From positions 1-15,595 of the forward strand of contig UQGA01000027.1 in the NCBI GenBank assembly GCA_900540495.1: 15,595 bases of DNA, given 5' to 3'. Shown in pieces: positions 1-6,086 of this stretch. The stretch is from an uncultured Eubacteriales bacterium. GTDB lineage: Bacteria; Bacillota; Clostridia; Christensenellales; CAG-138. A program made the position numbers and the translations under genes. The notes below the pieces were generated by a model, which ran no database searches, was not told the DNA's origin, and saw only the letters and a list, made by a program, of their open reading frames with translations. Positions within the stretch are counted from its first letter, which is position 1. Each line of letters opens with the position of its first letter.

Positions 1-32
1 AACTGTTTATACTTTAAAAAACTTCTTCAGGA

Positions 33-62
33 TTGACATTGTCTTCGAAGACGGGCTAAAAC
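33..62 (+). promoter_or_regulatory. Putative promoter of ptsI with palindrome in the spacer
   Basis: A perfect -35 box TTGACA is at 33-38. With an 18-base spacer, a weak -10 (TAAAAC) falls at 57-62. The spacer holds a perfect 12-base palindrome, GTCTTCGAAGAC, at 41-52, a position where a bound protein would block RNA polymerase. The Enzyme I start codon is about 45 bases further on. The -35 is convincing and the -10 is poor, so the exact promoter is uncertain. Confidence 0.45.
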
Positions 63-114
63 AGTAATCAGGTTCCAAAATGTTTACGCCTCGCACGGGC
101 GCCGGAGGTTATAC

Positions 115-1875
115 ATGCTGATACAACGCGCAACAGGGCCGCATCAGGCCAATCAAAAAGGGGAGGCGCCCAACGCCAGGCACCACGGGATTTCCGTTTC
201 GCCCGGAATTGCAATCGGCCCCGCCTATTTTTTTCAGCCGCTCGAATATGAAATTGCCGAAGCGCATTGCGCGGCCGCCGAAAAGGACGAACAGCTACAA
301 CTGTTTGAAAAAGCGCATGCGGCCGCCCTGGACGAGCTGGACGCCATTTTTGCCTCCTTTGACGACGCGCAAAAGGATAAGGCCGAAATCTTCCGTGCGC
401 ACAAGGAGCTTTTGCAGGACGACGCTCTGCTTGGCGACATCCGCGACGGTATCTCTTCGAAGCTGTACACGGCGGAGTGCGCCGTGGACATGGCCTTTCG
501 GGAATACATTGCGCTGTTCGCCGAAATGGAGGACCCCCTCTTTTCCGGGCGTGCCGCAGACCTGCGGGATTTGCGCAACCGCCTCCTCAGGCTGCTGCGC
601 GGCGATGAGCAGAAGAGCCTCTGCCATCTTCCGGGCAGCGTGATCCTGGTGGTACACGACCTCTTGCCGAGCGATACGGCCACGCTGGACCGCGAGCATG
701 TGCTTGGAATCGTTGCCGAGATCGGGGGCGCAACCTCCCACTCCGCCATCATTGCGCGCGGGCTGAACATCCCCGCCGTGCTCGGCGCCGCCGACGCCCT
801 TTCGTACTGTACGGACGGCGGCCGGATCATCCTTGACGCGATGTCCGGCGTGATCATCACCGCTCCGGATTCGGCGCTGGTGGAGGAGTATCGGGTCAAA
901 CGCTCCAGCTATCTGTCACAACGCGCGACCATCCAGAAATATTTGGACACCATCCCCGTGACCAGGGATGGCGTGCGCATAGAGATCGGGCTCAACACCG
1001 GTTCGGATGCGGTAAACGATTATGAGGCGTACGTGGATTACGTCGGCCTTTTCCGCTCCGAATTCCTGTATATGCAGAGCAACCATCTCCCCACGGAGGA
1101 AGAACAGTTTGAAGCGTACCGCCGGGTGGTCGCACGGTTTGGCAGTCGCCCGGTCATTCTGCGCACGCTGGATATCGGCGGCGATAAGCAGCTCTCCTAT
1201 TACCAGCTACCGAAAGAGGAAAACCCCTATCTCGGCAAGCGCGCGCTGCGGCTCTGCATCTCCGACGAATCGATCCTGCGCACCCAGCTTCGCGCCGCTT
1301 ACCGCGCCGCCGCATATGGCAATCTTGAGCTCATGCTGCCCATGGTGGGCAGCATGGACGATATCGACTATGCCAAATCCGTAGCAAAATCGGTCCGCGA
1401 GGAGCTGACTGCGGAGGGCGTGGTGATCGGGGAAATGCCGCTTGGTATCATGGTGGAGATCCCCTCCATTGCAATGATTGCCGACCTGGCCGCCGCCGAA
1501 GTGGACTTTGCCTCCATCGGCACCAACGATCTTACGCAGTATCTGTGCGCCGCTGATCGGCTGAACGCGGATGTTTCCGCCTTTTATCAGCCCCTCTCGC
1601 CGGCCATGTTGCGCACGTTGAAACGGGTCATCGACGCCTTCCGTTCGGCCGGGAAGCCGGTATCCGTCTGCGGGGAAATGGGCGGCGATGTGCGCGCGGC
1701 GCTGCTGTTGGTAGGGCTCGGGCTGAGAAAGCTCAGCATGAGCGGTTCCTCCATCGCCGAAATCAAGGCGATGCTGGCACAGCACACGATCGGGGAAATG
1801 GAAGCGGCCGCCGAACGGGCGCTTGCCTGCCGCACCGAAGCGGAAGTCATCGCCCTGGTCGACAGCCTGCTGTAG
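115..1875 (+). CDS. ptsI: PTS Enzyme I (phosphoenolpyruvate-protein phosphotransferase)
   Basis: Cytoplasmic Enzyme I takes the phosphoryl group from phosphoenolpyruvate and passes it to HPr, the first step of the PTS. The 586-residue protein has the usual domain order: an N-terminal helical/phosphohistidine part with the GGATSHSAI motif (active-site His209), then the PEP-binding TIM barrel with LRTLDIGGDK, a GLFRSEFLY segment, and the C-terminal catalytic cysteine in VSVCGEMGGD (Cys519). A GGAGG sits 7-9 bases before the chosen ATG. Compared with typical Enzyme I, which begins close to the GISVSPGIAIG segment, there are about 24 extra hydrophilic N-terminal residues, and no better internal start is seen. 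It stands alone, convergent with the PHP gene, instead of following ptsH. It presumably feeds the HPr and the lactose-family EII encoded in the same window. Confidence 0.97.
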   Translation: MLIQRATGPHQANQKGEAPNARHHGISVSPGIAIGPAYFFQPLEYEIAEAHCAAAEKDEQLQLFEKAHAAALDELDAIFASFDDAQKDKAEIFRAHKELLQDDALLGDIRDGISSKLYTAECAVDMAFREYIALFAEMEDPLFSGRAADLRDLRNRLLRLLRGDEQKSLCHLPGSVILVVHDLLPSDTATLDREHVLGIVAEIGGATSHSAIIARGLNIPAVLGAADALSYCTDGGRIILDAMSGVIITAPDSALVEEYRVKRSSYLSQRATIQKYLDTIPVTRDGVRIEIGLNTGSDAVNDYEAYVDYVGLFRSEFLYMQSNHLPTEEEQFEAYRRVVARFGSRPVILRTLDIGGDKQLSYYQLPKEENPYLGKRALRLCISDESILRTQLRAAYRAAAYGNLELMLPMVGSMDDIDYAKSVAKSVREELTAEGVVIGEMPLGIMVEIPSIAMIADLAAAEVDFASIGTNDLTQYLCAADRLNADVSAFYQPLSPAMLRTLKRVIDAFRSAGKPVSVCGEMGGDVRAALLLVGLGLRKLSMSGSSIAEIKAMLAQHTIGEMEAAAERALACRTEAEVIALVDSLL

Positions 1876-1913
1876 AATCTGCCGATACGGCGTATCCCGC
1901 CCTCCCGTCATCT

Positions 1914-1969
1914 GGCAGGCGGGCATGCAGCCGACAGGCGGGCCATGCATCCTGCATGGCCCGCCTGTC
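1914..1969. terminator. Strong 17-bp hairpin between convergent ptsI and PHP gene (terminator-like, no U-tract)
   Basis: Bases 1933-1949 and 1953-1969 are perfect 17-base inverted repeats with a 3-base loop (TCC), GC-rich at the base. The left arm is preceded at 1914-1930 by an almost identical direct copy (GGCAGGCGGGC-ATGCAG), which could compete for pairing with the right arm. The hairpin lies 57 bases after the ptsI stop and 8 bases after the stop of the opposing PHP gene, so it could protect or end both transcripts. Neither strand shows a T-run after the stem, so classical intrinsic termination is not assured. Confidence 0.55.
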
Positions 1970-1977
1970 ACGCCTCC

Positions 1978-2877
1978 TCAGATAAGCTTTTTCCGCTCAA
2001 GCTGTTTTTCGATCACCCGTTCATCCAGCGGACAGGGCATGCCTCCCAGCCGTATCCCCGGTTTGGTCTTCCCATGATAATCGCTTCCGCATGTCGCCAG
2101 CAAGTCGCGCGTGCAGGCAATTTTATAAAGAAACTTTGCCGTTTCTTCGTCGTGATAGCTGCTGAAAGCCTCAATCCCGTCAAGCCCCTCGTCGAGCAGG
2201 CTTCCCAGCCGCTCCATATGACCCTCCAGGTTTTTCCCGGGATGCGCCAGAACGGCGACGCCGCCATGTTCATGGATCAGGCCAATGATCTCCTCCATCG
2301 TTGGGAGCGCTATCTCCACATAGCACGGCTTGCCCCGCGCAAAGAAATCCCAGTAAAAGTTGACATAGGGATTGTCCCCGCGCACATTTCCGCTGCGATA
2401 GGGCGCCAGCAGCGGGTTTGACAGGTACCGCGGGTCCTTCAAAAGCGCCTCGGCAAACGATTCGCCCGTATAGGCGCCGCCGCACACGCCCGCCATATCC
2501 GCGGGAGAAAGGCAAAAGCCAAGCGCATTGACCAGCTCGAGCTTGCGCGCGTTGTTGGCCAACTCCTGCGCCAGATAGGCGTCGCCCAGCCGGTTGAATG
2601 CCGAACAGGTATGATCGATGCCGTAACCGAGGACGTGGAAATCCATACCGCTCCAGCGGCAGTCGATTTCAATCGCCGGGATACATCGAACCCCCAGATG
2701 CGCCGCCGCCGCCATCGCCTCCGGCACCCCCCGCACGGTGTTGTGGTCCGCAATCGCCATGCAGGTAATGCCGGCGCTTCTGCACTGTTCCACAAGCATT
2801 GCCGGCTCGTGCTCCCCATCGGGGCTGTAACGGCTATGGATATGCAGATCAATAAAATTGTTTCTCCAACCGTCCAT
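1978..2877 (-). CDS. PHP-domain metal-dependent phosphoesterase
   Basis: A 299-residue member of the polymerase-and-histidinol-phosphatase (PHP) family, cytoplasmic and probably a hydrolase of a phosphate ester. All the usual PHP metal motifs are visible: DLHIHSRYSPDG (His12, His14, Asp19), AIADHNTV (His45), IPAIEID (Glu70), DFHVLGYGID (His81), LAHPGKN (His212) and CGSDYHGKT (Asp266, His268). Length and motif order match the stand-alone PHP phosphatases such as the YciV/RnaM group, but substrate cannot be read from sequence. It lies 103 bases downstream of ptsH on the same strand and is probably co-transcribed with it. The ATG at 2877 has no good Shine-Dalgarno sequence and no better in-frame start is seen, so translation may be weak. 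It could act on a phosphorylated PTS product or a nucleotide; there is no evidence to choose. Confidence 0.88.
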   Translation of the reverse strand: MDGWRNNFIDLHIHSRYSPDGEHEPAMLVEQCRSAGITCMAIADHNTVRGVPEAMAAAAHLGVRCIPAIEIDCRWSGMDFHVLGYGIDHTCSAFNRLGDAYLAQELANNARKLELVNALGFCLSPADMAGVCGGAYTGESFAEALLKDPRYLSNPLLAPYRSGNVRGDNPYVNFYWDFFARGKPCYVEIALPTMEEIIGLIHEHGGVAVLAHPGKNLEGHMERLGSLLDEGLDGIEAFSSYHDEETAKFLYKIACTRDLLATCGSDYHGKTKPGIRLGGMPCPLDERVIEKQLERKKLI

Positions 2878-2921
2878 CGTCTACAGGCCCGGCAACCATA
2901 TCCTGTCGCTCACTGCATACT

Positions 2922-2970
2922 CCGGGCAACCGGCCGCCGCAGCGGGGCGGGAACCCGTTCGTTGCGCCGG
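2922..2970 (-). other. Imperfect GC-rich hairpin between ptsH and PHP gene
   Basis: On the minus-strand transcript, CCGGCGCAAC (2970-2961) can pair with GTTGCCCGG (2930-2922), giving nine pairs and one bulged base around a GC-rich loop. No U-tract follows. It may tune expression of the PHP gene relative to ptsH or stabilise the ptsH message. It is weaker evidence than the other hairpins here. Confidence 0.25.
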
Positions 2971-2980
2971 CTTTAACGCC

Positions 2981-3250
2981 TCATTCACCGGCGCCCGCTT
3001 CAATAAACGCAACCAGCTCGTCCACGGCCCGCTGCTCGTCGTCCCCCTCTGCGCGAACGGTCACGGGCGTACCCTTTACCAGGGCGAGCGTCATCAGGCG
3101 CAAAACCGATTTTGCGTCGGCACTCTTCCCCGTATTTTCGTTTTCAACGGTAATCTGCGACTGATACTGCTTGGCGCAATTTACAAAACCGGTCGCCGGC
3201 CGGGCGTGCAGGCCGGAAGCATTTACAACACAGGTATGTTTCTGATACAT
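2981..3250 (-). CDS. ptsH: Phosphocarrier protein HPr
   Basis: HPr is the small soluble carrier that moves phosphate from Enzyme I to the sugar-specific IIA proteins. The 89-residue product starts MYQKHTCVV; the active-site motif GLHARPAT places the phosphorylated histidine at His15, exactly as in the family. Ser48 in DAKSVLRLM aligns with the regulatory Ser46 of Gram-positive HPr, allowing for a two-residue insertion, so control by HPr kinase is possible; no kinase gene is in the window. The start at 3250 is chosen over a longer frame because AAAGGA precedes it by about 9 bases and the product then has standard HPr length. It is transcribed from its own strong promoter (3329-3357), divergent from the amidohydrolase/radical-enzyme operon, and is followed by the PHP gene rather than by ptsI. 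Confidence 0.96.
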   Translation of the reverse strand: MYQKHTCVVNASGLHARPATGFVNCAKQYQSQITVENENTGKSADAKSVLRLMTLALVKGTPVTVRAEGDDEQRAVDELVAFIEAGAGE

Positions 3251-3328
3251 GATGCTGCGTCCTTTCGTTTGTTTAGAAAATTCGATTCCGATCCCATTGT
3301 TCGGCAAAGAATATCACCTGTTTTGTAT

Positions 3329-3357
3329 AAAATAGCATGGTTGTTTCCCAGTGTCAA
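3329..3357 (-). promoter_or_regulatory. Sigma-A-type promoter of ptsH
   Basis: On the minus strand, a perfect -35 TTGACA (3357-3352) is followed after exactly 17 bases by TATTTT (3334-3329). TGC directly before the -10 gives an extended -10. Transcription would start near 3322, leaving a leader of about 70 bases before the HPr start codon. Confidence 0.75.
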
Positions 3358-3395
3358 CCCTGTTTCGGAATTTTTTCGCCCTATAATGGACGTTC

Positions 3396-3415
3396 ATTTC
3401 AACTAATTTTGAAAT
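3396..3415. promoter_or_regulatory. Palindromic putative operator in divergent promoter region
   Basis: ATTTCAA (3396-3402) and TTGAAAT (3409-3415) form a perfect 7-base inverted repeat with a 6-base spacer. The 20-base site lies between the two divergent promoters, upstream of both -35 regions, which would suit an activator or a shared regulator. The regulator is unknown and is not encoded in the window. Confidence 0.45.
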
Positions 3416-3443
3416 ATCTCCCCAAAATTTGTTTTTAATGGTA

Positions 3444-3470
3444 TGAAAATGTTTGGATATGTGCTATAAT
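3444..3470 (+). promoter_or_regulatory. Extended -10 promoter of the amidohydrolase/glycyl-radical operon
   Basis: A perfect TATAAT at 3465-3470 is preceded by TGC, making an extended -10. No good -35 lies 17 bases upstream, which points to activation or reliance on the extended -10. Transcription would start near 3477, giving a leader of only about 24 bases before the start at 3501. The sequence at 3444-3457 (TGAAAATGTTTGGA) is loosely similar to a CcpA cre box but lacks its central CG. Confidence 0.65.
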
Positions 3471-3500
3471 ATTGGTCAGCCTGGGAAAGGAGATATGACA

Positions 3501-4214
3501 ATGATCATCGACATCAACAACAGGATCGGCACCCGGCCTTTGCGGTCCTTCAGATCGGCCGATTTACTGTTGCGCGAGATGGATGCCGCCGGTGTGGATC
3601 GTGCAGTCATCTCCTGCTTCCCCACGCAGGATGAAAACGCAGTTGTACTGGAAGCGATTCACGCGCACCCGGACCGGCTGAGCGGCATGTTCCTGATCAA
3701 CCCCCATCAAAAGCAGGCCGAAGCCTCCTATCGCAGAGCCATCGAGCAGGGGTTCTGTTCCCTCCGGCTTGAACCGCTTGCACACGGCTTTTCGGTGGAC
3801 GACCTTGCGCTGCTGTCCCCCCTGATGCGGGTATGTGCCGCGTTTGAAACGCCCGTCTGGATCTATGGCACCGCCGATGTCTGTTGTGCGCCGATCCTCT
3901 TCCAGGATCTGGCGGAGGCTTTCCCGCGCGTCCCCGTTATCATCGGCTATATGGGGTATAACTATGAAGCGTCGTCGGCGATCAGCATTGCAAAGCGATA
4001 CGCCAACATCTATCTCGATCCGACGGCGGCAATGAAGCAGAATCTGCTGCGGGCCGTCAACACCGCAGGCCCCGAAAAACTCCTGCTCGGCTCCGGTACG
4101 CCGGTTGCGAGCTACTTTGAGTTGGAGATTGAAAAGATTCGCCTGATCGAGCCCGACCCGGCAAGGCAGCAGCAGATGCTGGGCGGCAACGCCATCCGTC
4201 TGTTTCGGCTGTAA
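3501..4214 (+). CDS. Amidohydrolase-2 fold protein A, metal site lost
   Basis: A 237-residue TIM-barrel protein of the amidohydrolase-2 (ACMSD-like) type, first gene of the five-gene plus-strand operon. AAAGGAG ends 8 bases before the ATG at 3501; longer in-frame starts (3453, 3495) are rejected because of poor spacing, and 3501 gives the same N-terminus (MIIDINN) as its paralogs. Aligned to paralog C, every metal-ligand position is changed: the HxH pair is Asn6/Arg8, the strand-5 His is Tyr122, the strand-6 His is Tyr150 and the strand-8 Asp is Gly199; the strand-4 Lys is Arg89. It is therefore unlikely to be a normal metallohydrolase, and may be a pseudoenzyme or a partner subunit. Closest relative in the window is F (about 44% identity by eye over the C-terminal half), sharing PILF, MG-x-x-Y, ASSA and YFELE segments. 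Fold is fairly sure; function unknown. Confidence 0.88.
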   Translation: MIIDINNRIGTRPLRSFRSADLLLREMDAAGVDRAVISCFPTQDENAVVLEAIHAHPDRLSGMFLINPHQKQAEASYRRAIEQGFCSLRLEPLAHGFSVDDLALLSPLMRVCAAFETPVWIYGTADVCCAPILFQDLAEAFPRVPVIIGYMGYNYEASSAISIAKRYANIYLDPTAAMKQNLLRAVNTAGPEKLLLGSGTPVASYFELEIEKIRLIEPDPARQQQMLGGNAIRLFRL

Positions 4215-4226
4215 AGGAGCGCAAAC

Positions 4227-4943
4227 ATGATCGTCGATATGCTGGTGAACATTGGCTATAAAAAGGGAAACGGCTCCGATTATACCGATCGGGCGCTCAT
4301 TGCGGTCATGGATCGCCACAACGTATCCCGCTCCGTCGCAATCTGCCAATCCGAATGGCCGGACAATGCGGCGACCTTTCGCTCGGTCCAGGCCTATCCG
4401 GACCGGCTGATCGGGATCGGTATGGCAAATCCCTGGCACCCGGATGCCGAACAGGAGCTGGAAAAATGCTTCTCGGCATATGGATTTCGCGGTGTGAAAT
4501 TCAACTGCCTGCGTTTCGGCCTCTCCGCCGAACGGCATGGGCTGATGGACCCACTGTTCTCCATCATCAGCCGCCATGGCGGATTCGTGATCGCGCACGC
4601 CATGTCCGACCTGTTCAGCATCCCCAATAAATGGGAGGAAATGGCCCGGAGCTTCCCCGGCGTGCCGGTTTTGATGTCGCACATCGGATCGCCCAACATG
4701 CACGAAGCCGCCATCCGCTGCTGTAAGCGGACCAAAAACCTATATTTGATTACAGCGGGGGCTTTCCCGCGCCATATTGCGGATGCCTATGAGGCGCTTG
4801 GCCCCGAAAAACTGTTCTTTGCCTCCGACGGGCTCTATGGCTCCATGGGCCAGGAGTTGAGCACGATTCGTTTCATCGTCAAGGACCCGGTGGCCCGATC
4901 GATGATCCTCGGCGGCAATGCAAGGGATATTTTAAATCTATAG
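4227..4943 (+). CDS. Amidohydrolase-2 fold protein B, partial metal site
   Basis: A 238-residue paralog of A, 12 bases downstream of it, with AAAGGAGC before the ATG. It keeps the strand-4 Lys91, the strand-5 His124, the strand-6 His152 and the strand-8 Asp201, but the N-terminal HxH is Leu6/Asn8, so a metal could be held by only part of the usual set. Its nearest relative here is E: both share GVK-x-N, RFG, LFSIP-x-KW and SMxQE segments. The family NPW and GGNA motifs are present. It may be a hydrolase, decarboxylase or lyase with an altered metal centre, or a subunit of a mixed oligomer with A. Substrate unknown. Co-transcription with the dehydrogenase and radical enzyme ties it to that pathway. 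Confidence 0.88.
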   Translation: MIVDMLVNIGYKKGNGSDYTDRALIAVMDRHNVSRSVAICQSEWPDNAATFRSVQAYPDRLIGIGMANPWHPDAEQELEKCFSAYGFRGVKFNCLRFGLSAERHGLMDPLFSIISRHGGFVIAHAMSDLFSIPNKWEEMARSFPGVPVLMSHIGSPNMHEAAIRCCKRTKNLYLITAGAFPRHIADAYEALGPEKLFFASDGLYGSMGQELSTIRFIVKDPVARSMILGGNARDILNL

Positions 4944-4960
4944 CGCAGGAGGAAGCCAGC

Positions 4961-6076
4961 ATGCAAGAATTCCTTATCCGTCCCGCCATCCGGCAATACG
5001 ATGACTGTGTCCAGTTCGTTTCAGACTTGAAAATCACGGGCGACGACCTCATCCTAACCAATGAATATATTTTCCGCCCACATTTTGAAGCCATGCGGCT
5101 CCCCTGTCCCGTACTGTATCAGGAACGGTACGGCAGCGGCGAACCGTCGGATGACATGTTTCGCGCTTTGCTGGCGGATGCGGCGTGTCCGCACGGCCGC
5201 ATCATTGCCATTGGCGGCGGTACGATCCTTGACCTTGCCAAACTGCTCGCCCTAAAAAACCGCGACCAGGTCGCGGCGCTGTATGCCGGCGAAGCGGTCC
5301 CGGAAAAGGCCTGCCCGCTCATTGCGGTGCCAACCACCTGCGGGACGGGAAGCGAGGTCACGAACGTTTCCGTTCTCTCCCTCGTTTCGCTTGGCACAAA
5401 AAAGGGGCTGGCACATGACGCGCTGTATCCGGACATGGTCGCGCTGGTGCCGGATCTGGTCAAGGGGCTGCCCTATCGCTTCTTTGCGACCAGCTCACTG
5501 GATGCGTTGATCCATGCCGTGGAATCGGCGCTTTCCCCCAAAGCGACCCCGTTCAGCAAGGCATACGCTTACCAGGCGATTGCGACGATCCTGGCGGGGT
5601 ACCGCGTCATTGCCCGCGACGGGGAGGAAGCGCGGATGCCGCTGTTGGGCGATTTTCTCATCGCCAGCACCATGGCCGGCATTTCCTTCGGCAACGCCGG
5701 CTGCGCCGCGGTCCATGCCCTCAGCTATCCGCTTGGGGCAAAACATCATATTGCCCACGGGGAATCGAACTACGCGCTGTTCATGGGGGTCATGCGCAAC
5801 TACCTGGAACTGCAAAGCGGCGGCGAAATGGAGACGTTGACCGGGCGCCTCTCGGCCGCCCTGAGCTGCGCGCCCGCGGAGGCATGGCGCGCGCTCGAGG
5901 CGCTGCTCAACCGGATCCTGCCGCACAGGCCGCTCTGCGAGTATGGCGTCACGCAAGAGGATCTGGACGAGTTTACCGATTCCGTCATGGAAAACCAAGG
6001 GCGGCTGATGGCAAACGCGTTTGTCCCGCTGGATCGCGCGCGGGTATGCAAAATTTATCAAGAACTGCTTAAGTGA
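4961..6076 (+). CDS. Iron-type alcohol dehydrogenase, 4-hydroxybutyrate dehydrogenase-like
   Basis: A 371-residue group III (iron-dependent) alcohol dehydrogenase that would reversibly reduce an aldehyde or ketone with NAD(P)H in the cytoplasm. The nucleotide-binding GGGTILD is at residues 85-91 and the metal ligands are Asp181, His185 (DALIH), His252 (VHALSYPLG) and His266 (HGE). From memory, the sequence resembles Clostridium kluyveri 4-hydroxybutyrate dehydrogenase strongly along its whole length, including the ILTNE, YGxGEPSD and CGTGSEVTNVSV segments. A good CAGGAGGA lies before the start, 17 bases after gene B. Placed just before the glycyl radical enzyme, it probably reduces the carbonyl product of that enzyme and regenerates NAD+. 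Substrate may be a short hydroxy-acid aldehyde, but related enzymes reduce sulfo- and other aldehydes, so this is open. Confidence 0.92.
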   Translation: MQEFLIRPAIRQYDDCVQFVSDLKITGDDLILTNEYIFRPHFEAMRLPCPVLYQERYGSGEPSDDMFRALLADAACPHGRIIAIGGGTILDLAKLLALKNRDQVAALYAGEAVPEKACPLIAVPTTCGTGSEVTNVSVLSLVSLGTKKGLAHDALYPDMVALVPDLVKGLPYRFFATSSLDALIHAVESALSPKATPFSKAYAYQAIATILAGYRVIARDGEEARMPLLGDFLIASTMAGISFGNAGCAAVHALSYPLGAKHHIAHGESNYALFMGVMRNYLELQSGGEMETLTGRLSAALSCAPAEAWRALEALLNRILPHRPLCEYGVTQEDLDEFTDSVMENQGRLMANAFVPLDRARVCKIYQELLK

Positions 6077-6086
6077 GGCGAGAAAT

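Noticed and set aside
3382..3387. Second TATAAT box on the plus strand
   Set aside because: There is no -35 at suitable distance and no extended -10; the box at 3465-3470 is better placed.
3444..3457. CcpA cre box overlapping the plus-strand promoter
   Set aside because: TGAAAATGTTTGGA matches only the outer parts of the consensus; the central CG and the symmetric TCA end are missing.
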